Positions 52,005 to 60,942 of a stretch of DNA of 64,000 nucleotides are shown here, in pieces. The notes beneath the pieces are model-generated. The model made no database searches, was not told where the DNA came from, and saw only the letters and a list, made by a program, of their open reading frames with translations. The DNA lies in assembly GCF_023169945.1 (NCBI RefSeq), contig NZ_AP025591.1:2874501-2938500 (forward strand), in the 5' to 3' direction. Position 1 is the stretch's first letter; every line of letters starts with the position of its first letter. Made by a program: the position numbers and the translations under genes. The stretch comes from Anaeromyxobacter oryzae. Lineage in GTDB: Bacteria; Myxococcota; Myxococcia; Myxococcales; Anaeromyxobacteraceae.

Positions 52005-54089
52005 TCACGGGTCCTGCTTCGGCGCGGCGAGCACTGCGGGCGTCGTCTCGGCGGAGGCGCGCGCGGTCCGGTCGGGCAACCCGAGCGCGACGATCTCCGC
52101 GACGTCGAGGACCTTCAGCTTCTCCTCGCGGCCCGTCTCGTTCACCGCGTCCTTCATCATCGTGAGGCAGAACGGGCAGCCGGTCGCGACCACGCCCCCC
52201 GCGTCGCCGAGCGTGAGGGCGGCCTCGGCGATCCGGTTCTGGTTCACCCGCGTCCCGAGCCGCTCCTCGAGCCAGAAGCGTCCGCCGCCCGCACCGCAGC
52301 AGAAGCCCTCGCGACGGTTCCGCGGCATCTCCTTCACCGAGACCCCCGCGGCGGCGAGCGCCGCCCGGGGCGGCTCGGTGATGCCGTTCCAGCGCGCGAG
52401 GTAGCACGGATCGTGGAAGGTCACCTCGCCGAGGCCGGCGGCGGCGCCGGGGCGGAGCTTCCCGTCGGCGACGAGCCGGGCGATGAGCTCGGCGTGGTGG
52501 ACGACCTCGTACCGGCCCCCGAACTGGGGCAGCTCGTTCGCGAGCGTGTTGAGGCAGTGCGGGCACTGCACCAGGATCTTCGTCACGCCGTGGCCGTTCA
52601 GCGTCTCGGCGAGCGCGGTCGCCTGCATCTGGAAGAGGTACTCGTTGCCGAGGCGGCGAGCGGCGTCGCCGGTGCAGGTCTCCTCCTCGCCGAGGATCGC
52701 GAAGGACACGTTCGCCTCGCGGAGGATCCTCACGATCGCGCGCGAGACCTTCTTCTGCCGATCGTCGAACGCGCCCGCGCAGCCGACGAAGAAGAGCCAC
52801 TCGAACGTTCCGCCGGCGGCGGCGCGCGGGACGTCCAGGTCCTCGCACCACTCCGTCCGCTTGTTCGACCCGATGCCCCACGGGTTCCCCTGCGTCTCGA
52901 TCCCCTTGAACACGCGCTGCGCCTCGTCGGGGAACGTCGCGTCCACCTGGACCGCCTGGCGGCGCATGTCGACGAGCCGGGGGACGTTCTCGATGAGGAC
53001 GGGGCAGGCGGTCTCGCACCAGCCGCAGGTCGTGCAGGCCCAGAACGTGTCGGGCGGGACCACCGAGGTGATGGGCGGGAGCGCCGCGAGCGCGGCCTCC
53101 CGGGCCGCCGGCTCCTTCGCGCGCGCGAGCGCCGTGAGCGGCGACGCCTCCTCGACGAGGTGGTGGCGGATCGCGCGGTTCACCTCCTTGTGGCTGAGCG
53201 GCTTCCCCGTCACGTACGTCGGGCAGTGCGTCTGGCACCGGCCGCACTCGGTGCAGCTGTAGACGTCCCAGCCCTCCTTCCAGGAGAGGTCCTTCACGGT
53301 CGCGGTGCCGAACCGCGCATCCTCCGCCTCGAGGTCGAGCTTCGCGAGCGCGCCGGTGGGCGGCAGGCGCGCGAACCACACGTTCGGGAGCGCGGTGATG
53401 ATGTGGAAGTGCTTGCCGTACGGGAGGACGTTCCCGAAGACGAGGATGAGGGCGAGGTGGAGGAGGAGGGAGGCGGTGGCGATCGCCGCGAGCGCGCCCG
53501 CGTCCCTCGCGAACCCCCCGAGGAGCGTCGCGCCCAGCGAGCCCGCGGGCGCCGCCCACGTGGCCGCCTCCCCGCGGGAGACCCGGAGCGCGCCGTCGAA
53601 AGCGATCTCGGTCACCATGAGCCCGGCGATGAAGAGGAGGATCACCACCCCCTCGGCCGAGCGGGTGACGCGATCCGGCTTCGTGACGAGCCGGCGCCAG
53701 AGGAACCCCGCGACGGCGAGGAGCGCCGCGAGCACGACCACGTCCTTCACGAACAGATAAACCTGCCCGAGCTCCGACTCCGGCGCGAGCAGAGGCAGGT
53801 GGAACGCGTCGCCGGCGAGCGCGACGCCGAAGAGCGTGATCGTCCGGATCGCGAGGACGAGGAACGCCGCGAAGATCACGACGTGCAGGAGGCCCGGGCC
53901 GCGCTCCTCCGGGTCGACGAGCCGCTTCTGGCCGAGGCCGAAGCGGAGCAGCGTCCGGAGCCGCTCGCCGGGGCGGTCGAGCCGGTCCTCGCGGCGGAGC
54001 GCGAGGAGCGGCGCGATGCGACGGGTCATCGTGAACGCGAACACCAGGCCCGCGACGACGAGCATGCCGGCGGTGAGGACGAAGCTCAT
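52005..54089 (-). CDS. Membrane Fe-S oxidoreductase (NarI-like / ferredoxin / CCG domains)
   Basis: The 694-residue product starts at ATG 54089 (MSFVLTAGMLVVAGL). About five to six membrane helices (residues 1-255) resemble NarI-type cytochrome b domains. Two 4Fe-4S ferredoxin motifs follow: CTECGRCQTHCP (about residue 280) and CTTCGWCETACP (about 349). Two CCG domains end it (CPHCLNTLANEL, HDPCYLARWNG, FCCGAGGGRFWLEE, GCPFCLTMMKDA). This plan matches the membrane ETF:menaquinone oxidoreductases of Geobacter and syntrophs, and also HdrD-like proteins. It probably passes electrons between an ETF or other donor and the quinone pool. No etf genes are adjacent. Confidence 0.82.
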   Translation of the reverse strand: MSFVLTAGMLVVAGLVFAFTMTRRIAPLLALRREDRLDRPGERLRTLLRFGLGQKRLVDPEERGPGLLHVVIFAAFLVLAIRTITLFGVALAGDAFHLPLLAPESELGQVYLFVKDVVVLAALLAVAGFLWRRLVTKPDRVTRSAEGVVILLFIAGLMVTEIAFDGALRVSRGEAATWAAPAGSLGATLLGGFARDAGALAAIATASLLLHLALILVFGNVLPYGKHFHIITALPNVWFARLPPTGALAKLDLEAEDARFGTATVKDLSWKEGWDVYSCTECGRCQTHCPTYVTGKPLSHKEVNRAIRHHLVEEASPLTALARAKEPAAREAALAALPPITSVVPPDTFWACTTCGWCETACPVLIENVPRLVDMRRQAVQVDATFPDEAQRVFKGIETQGNPWGIGSNKRTEWCEDLDVPRAAAGGTFEWLFFVGCAGAFDDRQKKVSRAIVRILREANVSFAILGEEETCTGDAARRLGNEYLFQMQATALAETLNGHGVTKILVQCPHCLNTLANELPQFGGRYEVVHHAELIARLVADGKLRPGAAAGLGEVTFHDPCYLARWNGITEPPRAALAAAGVSVKEMPRNRREGFCCGAGGGRFWLEERLGTRVNQNRIAEAALTLGDAGGVVATGCPFCLTMMKDAVNETGREEKLKVLDVAEIVALGLPDRTARASAETTPAVLAAPKQDP

Positions 54090-54158
54090 GTCCGCGACGC
54101 TAGCCCTCCCGTCGGAGGGACGGCAAGGAATCGGAAAGGGAGCGGGCGCCAACGCGAA

Positions 54159-54182
54159 GGGCCGCCCGTCGCCGGGCGGCCC
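54159..54182 (-). terminator. Terminator of the repeat-rich lipoprotein gene
   Basis: A perfect 10-bp stem GGGCCGCCCG/CGGGCGGCCC with a 4-nt loop, followed on the minus strand by TTCGCGTT, lies 33 nt after the stop at 54216. The T run is weak. Confidence 0.55.
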
Positions 54183-54215
54183 TCGCGGACGGCAGGATGT
54201 GGCTCGGCGCGCTGC

Positions 54216-55418
54216 CTAGCGCCCGCGGCCGAAGCGCCCGCGGCCGTTGTCCTTGTCGTCGTCCTTCTGGTCCTTGTCCTTCTTGTCGTTCTTCTTGTCG
54301 CCGCCGCGCGAGGGCGAGGGCGCGGGCGCGGGGGCCGGGGCCGGGGCCGGGGCCGGGGTGGCGACCGGAGCGCCGGCGCGCCCGGGCGGCGTGCCGCCGT
54401 GGCCGGGCGGGAAGTTGCCGCCATGGCCTGGAGCGTCGCCGCTCCGTCCCGGACCCGTGGACGGCGGCGCGGACGGAGGCGGGGCGGAGGGAGGCGGCAT
54501 CACCTGGCCGGGCGGCGTGCCGCCCTGACCCGGCGGAAGGTTCCCGCCGTGACCCGGTGCCTCGTCGCTCCGGCCGCGATCGTTCCGCCAGTCGTGGCGG
54601 CGATCCTCCCGCCGATCGTCACCTCGATCGTCCCGCCGATCGTCGCGGCGGTCCTCCCAGCGCGCGTGACCGGGGGAGCCATCGCGGTCGTCGCGGTCCA
54701 CCTGGCCGGGCGGCGTGCCGCCGTGGCCGGGCGGGAGGTTGCCGTGGCCGATCGCGTCGCCGGAGTGACCGCGATCGTCGCGCGGCGGGTACGACGGCGC
54801 CGGAGCGGGGGCCGGCGCCGGCGGCGGGCGCTGCCCGGGGTACGGGTAGGGCGCGGGGCGCGGCGCGGGCTGCGGTGCGGGCCGCTGATCGTAGCCAGGG
54901 TACGGCGCCGGGGCGGGGCGAGCGACGACCGGGCGCGGGACGGGGCGAGGCGCGGGGCTCGGCCAGTACGTCACCGGGGGTGGACGGTTCGCGCGGTACT
55001 GGCCCTGGTAGACCCAGCCCTGCCCGCGCCGCCACGCAAAGTCGCGACCGGATGGCGGGTTGTACTCGTGCACGTGCGGGCCGCGGACGTAGCACCAGCC
55101 GCCGCCGGGCACCGGATGGCCCTCGTAGAACGTGAACTCCCACGGGCCGCGGTAGTAGTAGTAGCCGTTCTCCTGCACGTAGTAGTCGGGCTGGTCCGGG
55201 TAGTAGTCGTGCCGGTGGCCGCCCTCCTCGTAGCACCACCCGCCGCCGCTCGCCTCGGGGATGAAGTGCGGACCCGCGTACCAGACCTCCACGCGCTGCG
55301 GAGGCGGCGGGGGCGGGACGTACGCAGTCGTCGTGGTGGTGGTGCCGTAGCGCGCGGGCACGACCACGCAGCCCGCGGCGAGGAGGAGGAACGGGATGAA
55401 CAGCAGCAGTCGCTTCAT
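54216..55418 (-). CDS. Low-complexity lipoprotein with Pro/Gly/His repeats
   Basis: The 400-residue product starts at ATG 55418. The lipoprotein signal MKRLLLFIPFLLLAAGC is clear. Residues 45-145 form a Tyr/Trp/Gly-rich part (GPHFIPEASGGGWCYEEGG, GYYYYRGPWEFTFYEG, GGGWCYVRGPHVHEY) with two related half-repeats. Pro/Ala/Arg-rich sequence follows. Then GHGGNLPPGQGGTPPGQ-type repeats occur three times (GHGNLPPGHGGTPPG, GHGGNLPPGQGGTPPG, GHGGNFPPGHGGTPPG), alternating with Asp/Arg-rich stretches (DDRRDDRGDDRRED). The end is an Ala-Pro run and a Lys/Asp-rich tail. Probably an exported surface protein; function unknown. Confidence 0.72.
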   Translation of the reverse strand: MKRLLLFIPFLLLAAGCVVVPARYGTTTTTTAYVPPPPPPQRVEVWYAGPHFIPEASGGGWCYEEGGHRHDYYPDQPDYYVQENGYYYYRGPWEFTFYEGHPVPGGGWCYVRGPHVHEYNPPSGRDFAWRRGQGWVYQGQYRANRPPPVTYWPSPAPRPVPRPVVARPAPAPYPGYDQRPAPQPAPRPAPYPYPGQRPPPAPAPAPAPSYPPRDDRGHSGDAIGHGNLPPGHGGTPPGQVDRDDRDGSPGHARWEDRRDDRRDDRGDDRREDRRHDWRNDRGRSDEAPGHGGNLPPGQGGTPPGQVMPPPSAPPPSAPPSTGPGRSGDAPGHGGNFPPGHGGTPPGRAGAPVATPAPAPAPAPAPAPSPSRGGDKKNDKKDKDQKDDDKDNGRGRFGRGR

Positions 55419-55589
55419 GCGGAGGCTCCTACGGCAGAGAGGACGCACGCGATGGAGCGACGGAGCAGCCGCGCGCGGCATTCACGGGCCATGTTAGCAG
55501 CGCGCGTGCCACGTCCAACTCCGCGGAAGCTGGTGGCGGCCGCGCCGCGGCGCGCCACGAACCGTGCCGTGCCGGCACGGTCTCCGGAG

Positions 55590-56255
55590 CTAGTGCAAGG
55601 TGCGCACGGGTGGGAGCCCGACCCGCGCCGTCACGTAGCGCAGGAGCACGGCCCGGTACTCGTCGGCGCTCCGGGTGCCGGCGACGAGCCACTCGTCGGC
55701 GATGACGAGGGCGGGCGCGTCGCGGATTCCCTTGTCCTGCGCCTCCTCGAGCGCCTCGCGGACCCGCGCCTCGGTGGCGGGCGCGAAGAGGGCGCCGGAG
55801 AAGCGGCCGAGGTCGAGCCCGGCGCGCTCGGCGAGCTCGAGGAGCACGTCGGTGCGCGCGACGTTGAGCCCGCGGACGAGGGCGGCCTCGCGGATGGCGG
55901 CGCGGAGGGCGGCCTCGCGCGTCACGCCCTGGAGCCGCGCGGCGGCGAGCGCGCTGAGCGCCGGGAGCGAGGTGAGCGGCGGGTCGGACGAGAGCCAGAG
56001 GTCCGGCGTGGTGCCGGCGGCCTCCGGCTCCTTCGCGGCCTTCCGCGCGGCGCGGGCGAGCTCGCGCCGCTCCGTCTTCGTCATCGCCCGCGCCTCGAGG
56101 CGCGTCGGGAACGGCTCCAGACGCAGAGTGAATGCGCCCGCGAGATCGTCCATCGCCGCGACGACGCGACGCTCGGCGACGAGGCACCACGGCGAGAGCG
56201 GATCTTCGTAGAGGACGAGCCGCACGGGCTCGGTCGGGCGGGTCCGGGGCGACAC
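55590..56255 (-). CDS. DsbA/FrnE-family thioredoxin-fold protein with SPWC motif
   Basis: The 221-residue product begins RLVLYEDPLSPWCLVAERRV, the beta1-alpha1 segment of FrnE/2-hydroxychromene-2-carboxylate isomerase-like proteins, with SPWC in place of CPWC. A helical insert follows, and the cis-Pro region appears as KGIRDAPALVIADEWLVAGTRSADEYR. No signal peptide is evident, so it is cytoplasmic. With a single active-site Cys it cannot form the usual disulfide; glutathione-dependent or isomerase chemistry is possible. It lies 97 nt downstream of the RimK-like gene. Confidence 0.75.
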   Translation of the reverse strand: MSPRTRPTEPVRLVLYEDPLSPWCLVAERRVVAAMDDLAGAFTLRLEPFPTRLEARAMTKTERRELARAARKAAKEPEAAGTTPDLWLSSDPPLTSLPALSALAAARLQGVTREAALRAAIREAALVRGLNVARTDVLLELAERAGLDLGRFSGALFAPATEARVREALEEAQDKGIRDAPALVIADEWLVAGTRSADEYRAVLLRYVTARVGLPPVRTLH

Positions 56256-56352
56256 GGTCGGCGCGGATTGTACCTGCTCGATCGACGCCGGAAGAAGCGC
56301 CGGCCGCCCGCCCGCCCGCCCGGCCGCGGCGCACCCACGCGGTGCGTGTAGG

Positions 56353-57342
56353 TCAGACGAGGTGGCCGCCGCCGTAACCGGAGTGGCGCGCGTGCGCGTA
56401 CTCCACCGCGTGCGCGACGTAGGCCCTCGCGACGTCCTGGCCGGTGGCGGCCTCGAGCCCCTCGAACCCGGGGGACGAGTTCACCTCCATGATCTTCGGC
56501 CCGGTGCGCGCCTCGAGCATGTCGACGCCGGCGACCTCGAGCCCCATCACCCGGGCCGCCTTCACCGCGGTCTCCGCGTACTCGCGATCGAGCTCGAGCG
56601 CCTCCGCGACGCCGCCGCGGTGGATGTTCGACCGGAACTCGCCCGCGCGCGCGGTGCGGCGCATCGCGGCGACGACGCGATCGCCGACGACGAGGGCGCG
56701 CACGTCCTTTCCCCTCGACTCGGCGACCAGCTCCTGGAGGAGGATCTCCTGCCCGAGCGTCCAGAGCGTGTCGAGCAGGCCCTCGACCTCGGAGATCGTG
56801 TTCGCGATCATCACGCCCACCCCCTGCGTCCCCTGGATGAGCTTGATGATGCAGGGGAGGCCGCCGACCATCTCGACGGACTGGAGCACCTCCTCGCGGT
56901 AGCGGCACATGACCGTCCGCGGGATGTCGATGCCGAAGCGCGAGAGGAGCTGCAGCGCCCGGAGCTTGTCGCGGGAGCGGGCGATGGGGATCGCGTTGCT
57001 CAGCACCGGCACGCCCATGAGGTCGAACTGGTTCACCACCGCGAGCCCGTACCCGGTGATCGACGCGCCGATGCGCGGCACCACCACGTGGACGTCGGTC
57101 GCGAGGACCTCCTCGCCCCGGTAGAGGATCCGGGGCCGATCCCGCCCGAGCACCATGTTGCAGCGGAGCGTGTCGAGGACCCGCGGCGCGTGCCCGAGCG
57201 CGAGGGCCGCCTCGACGAGCCGGCGCGTCGAGTAGAGCTTCTCGTTCCGCGAGAGGATCACGATCCCCAGGGCGCCCGGCGCGGGCTGCGCGCGCGCCTT
57301 TCCACGCCTGGTGCGTGCGGGGGTCTTCTTTCCGGGCGGCAT
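56353..57342 (-). CDS. RimK-family ATP-grasp ligase
   Basis: The 329-residue product starts at ATG 57342. A Lys/Arg-rich leader (residues 1-25) precedes GIVILSRNEKLYSTRRLVEAA, quoted to NEKLYSTRR, the RimK N-terminus. The ATP-grasp fold shows SRDKLRALQLLSRFGIDIPRT, CIIKLIQGTQGVGVMIANT, ILLQELVAESRGKDVRALVVG and the metal-binding GPKIMEVNSSPGFEGLE. RimK adds glutamates to the C-terminus of ribosomal protein S6; relatives ligate other amino acids to peptides or cofactors. The exact substrate is not certain. It diverges from ileS. Confidence 0.88.
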   Translation of the reverse strand: MPPGKKTPARTRRGKARAQPAPGALGIVILSRNEKLYSTRRLVEAALALGHAPRVLDTLRCNMVLGRDRPRILYRGEEVLATDVHVVVPRIGASITGYGLAVVNQFDLMGVPVLSNAIPIARSRDKLRALQLLSRFGIDIPRTVMCRYREEVLQSVEMVGGLPCIIKLIQGTQGVGVMIANTISEVEGLLDTLWTLGQEILLQELVAESRGKDVRALVVGDRVVAAMRRTARAGEFRSNIHRGGVAEALELDREYAETAVKAARVMGLEVAGVDMLEARTGPKIMEVNSSPGFEGLEAATGQDVARAYVAHAVEYAHARHSGYGGGHLV

Positions 57343-57411
57343 CTGGGGTGCCGAAGGTTAACACCGGGCGAGCGCCCCGCAACGCGCCGCGGCGGCCGCC
57401 ACACGGGTTCG

Positions 57412-57440
57412 TTGATCGGGGGCCCCCCGGCTGCTAGAAC
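57412..57440 (+). promoter_or_regulatory. Candidate promoter of the ileS-lspA-lgt operon
   Basis: TTGATC (57412-57417), exactly 17 nt, TAGAAC (57435-57440), 26 nt before the GTG. The spacer contains GGGGGCCCCCC. A second -35-like TTGACT follows at 57443. No T-box leader was seen. Confidence 0.55.
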
Positions 57441-57466
57441 CCTTGACTTTCCGAGGCTAAAGACCC

Positions 57467-60310
57467 GTGGACTACAAAGATACCGTCAACCTGCCGAAGA
57501 CCGACTTCGCCATGAAGGCGAACCTCCCGCAGCGCGAGCCGGAGATCCTGCGTCAGTGGGAGGAGCAGGCGATCTTCCAGCGCCTCGTCGCCCTGAACGC
57601 GGGGCGCCCCGCCGCGAGGCGGTTCGTCCTGCACGACGGGCCGCCGTACGCGAACGGCGACATCCACATCGGCCACGCGCTCAACAAGGTCCTGAAGGAC
57701 ATCGTGGTGAAGTACCGCAACCTGAACGGCGAGGTAGCGGACTACATCCCGGGCTGGGACTGCCACGGCCTCCCGATCGAGCTCAAGGTCGACAAGGAGC
57801 TCGGTCCGAAGAAGAAGGACATGGACCGGCCGGCGATCATCGAGGCCTGCCGGAAGTACGCCCAGAAGTGGATCGAGAAGCAGCGCGAGTCCTTCAAGCG
57901 GCTCGGCGTGTTCGGCCGCTGGGCGACGCCGTACGCGACGATGTCCCGCGGGTACGAGGCGGAGATCGTCCGCACGTTCGCGCGCGCCGCGGCGAAGGGC
58001 TTCCTCTTCCGCGGCAAGAAGCCGGTCTACTGGTGCGTCACCGACCGGACCGCGCTCGCCGAGGCCGAGGTCGAGTACGAGGACCACACCTCGCCGTCGA
58101 TCTACGTCGCCTTCGACCTCGTCTCGCCGCTCCCGGATCCGAAGCTCGCCGGGAGGAAGGCGCGCCTCGTCATCTGGACCACGACCCCCTGGACGCTCCC
58201 GGCGAACCTCGCGGTGGCCGCGCACCCGGAGCTCACCTACGTCGCCTACGATCTGAACGGCACGATCGTCGTCGTCGCGAAGGACCTCCTCGCGTCCTTC
58301 CTCGCCGACGTGGCGCCGGGCGAGCTCGCCGTGAACGACGTCCCGGTGCCGCACTCGCCCCAGGCGCACGAGGCGGCCACCGGCGGCGGCGGGACCGTCC
58401 CGACCGCGCACCTCGTCCACCCGGACAAGGTGCTCGCGTACCTCGAGGGCAAGACGCTCGAGGGGCTCGTCTACCGCCATCCGTTCATGGACCGCGACGG
58501 CACGGTGATCCTCGGCGAGCACGTGACGCTCGAGGCCGGCACCGGCCTCGTCCACACCGCCCCCGGTCACGGCCAGGAGGACTACGAGGTGGGCCTGAAG
58601 TACGGGCTGCCGGTCCTGAACCCCGTCGACGCGGCGGGCCGCTTCACCGCCGAGGCCGGGAAGTACGTGGGCCGGAAGATCTTCGAGGCGAACCCCGAGA
58701 TCGTGAAGGACCTCCACGCCTCGGGCCACCTGCTCTCGGATCCGAGGGCGTCGCTCAAGCACAGCTACCCGCACTGCTGGCGCTGCCACAACCCGGTGGT
58801 CTTCCGGGCGACCGACCAGTGGTTCCTCTCCCTCGAGCACGGCGGCCTCAGGAAGACGGCGCTCCGCGAGATCGACCGGGTCCGCTGGATCCCGCACTGG
58901 GGGCGCGACCGCATCTACAACATGATCGAGAACCGCCCGGACTGGTGCCTCTCCCGCCAGCGGACCTGGGGCGTACCGATCCCGGTCTTCTACTGCGAGG
59001 GCTGCAACGAGGCGCTCCTCTCGCAGCCGGTGATGGAGCGCGTCGCGTCCGCGTTCGAGGCCGAGGGCATCGAGGCGTGGTACCGGCGGGCCCCGAAGGA
59101 CTACACGCAGGGTGAGGCGTGCCCGAAGTGCGGCGGGACCGAGTTCCGGCGCGAGCAGGACATCCTCGACGTGTGGTGGGACTCGGGCGTGTCCTGGGCC
59201 GCCGTCGCGGAGAAGGAGGGGCTCGGGGTCCCGGTCGACCTCTACCTCGAGGGCTCGGACCAGCACCGCGGCTGGTTCCACTCCTCGCTCCTCACCTCCG
59301 TCGCGCTGCGGGACGCCGCGCCGTACAAGGCGGTGCTCACCCACGGCTTCGTGCTCGACGGCCAGGGCAAGGCGATGTCGAAGAGCCTCGGGAACACCGT
59401 CGCGCCCGAGGAGGTCATCAAGAGGTACGGCGCGGACATCCTGCGGCTCTGGGTGTCGGCCGTGGACTACCGCGACGACGTGCGGATCGGCGACGAGATC
59501 CTCGCCGGGCTCGCCGAGGGCTACCGGAAGATCCGGAACACGATCCGGTGGGCGCTCGGCGCGCTCGACGGGTTCGACCCGGCGAGGGACGCGGTGCCGG
59601 TCGAGGAGCTCCTCCCCATCGACCGCTGGGCGCTCGCGCGCCTCGCCGCGTGGGACGAGAAGGTCGCGAAGGCGTACGAGGACTACGAGTTCCACCTCGC
59701 CTACCACGCGACGATGCAGTTCTGCGCGGTGGAGCTCTCCGCGCTCTACTTCGACGTCATCAAGGACCGGCTCTACACCTGGAAGAAGGACGGGAAGGCC
59801 CGGCGCTCGGCCCAGACGGTCCTGTACGCCGTCGCCGAGGACCTGATCCGGCTGCTCGCGCCGATCCTCTCGTTCACGGCGAGCGAGGCCTGGGGGTACC
59901 TGCCCGGCCGGTCCGCCGAGAGCGTCTTCCTCGCCGGGCTGCCGCGCCGCGCGCGGCCGGCCGACGCGGACGCGCTCGAGGCGCGCTACGGCAAGCTCTT
60001 CGAGGTCCGGGCGGTCGTGCAGGGCAAGCTCGAGGAGGCGCGCCGCGCGAAGCTCATCGGCGCGCCGCTCGAGGCGGCGGTGACGATCCGCGCCGAGGGC
60101 GAGCAGCGGAAGCTCCTCGAGGAGGCGCGCGCGGAGCTGCCGGCCCTGTTCATCGTCTCCCGGGTGACGCTCGCCGACGGGCCGCTCGCGGCGGAGGTCG
60201 TGCGCGCCGACGGCGTGAAGTGCGAGCGGTGCTGGATCTACCGCGACGACGTCGGCCGCGACCCGAAGCACCCCACCCTGTGCGGCAAGTGCGCGGACGC
60301 GCTCTCATGA
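57467..60310 (+). CDS. ileS: Isoleucyl-tRNA synthetase
   Basis: The 947-residue product starts at GTG 57467 and is close to E. coli IleS (938). The class I motif HIGH is in ANGDIHIGHALNK (about residue 66), and KMSKS appears as KAMSKS in DGQGKAMSKSLGN (about 645). PGWDCHGLPIE, the editing domain (TTTPWTLPANLAVAAHP, GLVHTAPGHGQEDYEVG) and WYRRAPKDY are visible. A C-terminal zinc finger is present (CERCWIYRDDVG, CGKC). The bacterial type 1 form is mupirocin-sensitive in general. The stop overlaps lspA (ATGA). Confidence 0.98.
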   Translation: MDYKDTVNLPKTDFAMKANLPQREPEILRQWEEQAIFQRLVALNAGRPAARRFVLHDGPPYANGDIHIGHALNKVLKDIVVKYRNLNGEVADYIPGWDCHGLPIELKVDKELGPKKKDMDRPAIIEACRKYAQKWIEKQRESFKRLGVFGRWATPYATMSRGYEAEIVRTFARAAAKGFLFRGKKPVYWCVTDRTALAEAEVEYEDHTSPSIYVAFDLVSPLPDPKLAGRKARLVIWTTTPWTLPANLAVAAHPELTYVAYDLNGTIVVVAKDLLASFLADVAPGELAVNDVPVPHSPQAHEAATGGGGTVPTAHLVHPDKVLAYLEGKTLEGLVYRHPFMDRDGTVILGEHVTLEAGTGLVHTAPGHGQEDYEVGLKYGLPVLNPVDAAGRFTAEAGKYVGRKIFEANPEIVKDLHASGHLLSDPRASLKHSYPHCWRCHNPVVFRATDQWFLSLEHGGLRKTALREIDRVRWIPHWGRDRIYNMIENRPDWCLSRQRTWGVPIPVFYCEGCNEALLSQPVMERVASAFEAEGIEAWYRRAPKDYTQGEACPKCGGTEFRREQDILDVWWDSGVSWAAVAEKEGLGVPVDLYLEGSDQHRGWFHSSLLTSVALRDAAPYKAVLTHGFVLDGQGKAMSKSLGNTVAPEEVIKRYGADILRLWVSAVDYRDDVRIGDEILAGLAEGYRKIRNTIRWALGALDGFDPARDAVPVEELLPIDRWALARLAAWDEKVAKAYEDYEFHLAYHATMQFCAVELSALYFDVIKDRLYTWKKDGKARRSAQTVLYAVAEDLIRLLAPILSFTASEAWGYLPGRSAESVFLAGLPRRARPADADALEARYGKLFEVRAVVQGKLEEARRAKLIGAPLEAAVTIRAEGEQRKLLEEARAELPALFIVSRVTLADGPLAAEVVRADGVKCERCWIYRDDVGRDPKHPTLCGKCADALS

Positions 60311-60924
60311 CCACCTCGCTCTCGAAGTGGAGGCTCCTCGGCCTCCTGTTCGTCCTCTGCGTCGTCGCCGATCAGTGGACGAAGTTCCTCGCCGTCGAGC
60401 GCCTCACCGTCGCGTTCGACCGCGGCGGCGAGCAGTCGCTCGCGGAGAAGGTGCGGGCGTTCTACGGGTACCGGCACCTCGAGCCGCTCGCGACCGACCC
60501 GTACTACGTGTACCGGCCCCTCTGGCGGATGAACTACGTCGAGAACCCGGGCGCGGCGTGGGGGATGTTCCGCTCGCTGCCGCCCGACGTGCGGAACGGG
60601 TTCTTCACCCTGATCTCGGTCGCGGCGGTGGGGTTCATCCTCTACTACTACCGGCGGCTCCGGGACGATCAGCGGTTCCTCCAGGTGGCGCTCGCGTTCG
60701 TGCTCGCCGGCGCGGTCGGCAACTTCGTCGACCGGCTCGCCCGCCGCTACGTGATCGACTTCATCGAGTGGTACTGGTGGAACCGGACCGATATCCGCTG
60801 GCCCACCTTCAACATCGCCGACTCGCTCATCGTGGTGGGCGTCGCGATGCTCGTGCTGCACCCCGGCCCGAAGAAGGAGCCGGCGCGCGCGGCGGGTGAC
60901 GGCGGCGCGGCCTCGCGCGCCTGA
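60307..60924 (+). CDS. lspA: Lipoprotein signal peptidase LspA
   Basis: The 205-residue membrane protease starts at ATG 60307, overlapping ileS. Four membrane segments begin with RLLGLLFVLCVVADQWTKFL. The catalytic aspartates are in GNFVDRLARRYVIDFIEW and FNIADSLIVVGVAML. The insertion AFDRGGEQSLAEKVRAFYGY to about residue 75, before MNYVENPGAAWGMF, makes it longer than E. coli LspA (164). It cleaves lipid-modified prolipoproteins, of which this window alone encodes several. ileS-lspA coupling is the common arrangement. Confidence 0.96.
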   Translation: MTTSLSKWRLLGLLFVLCVVADQWTKFLAVERLTVAFDRGGEQSLAEKVRAFYGYRHLEPLATDPYYVYRPLWRMNYVENPGAAWGMFRSLPPDVRNGFFTLISVAAVGFILYYYRRLRDDQRFLQVALAFVLAGAVGNFVDRLARRYVIDFIEWYWWNRTDIRWPTFNIADSLIVVGVAMLVLHPGPKKEPARAAGDGGAASRA

Positions 60925-60942
60925 TCGGAGAGCGGGACCTCC

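Noticed and set aside
57412..57466. T-box or leader riboswitch before ileS
   Set aside because: The distance from promoter to start is only about 26 nt, too short for a T-box.
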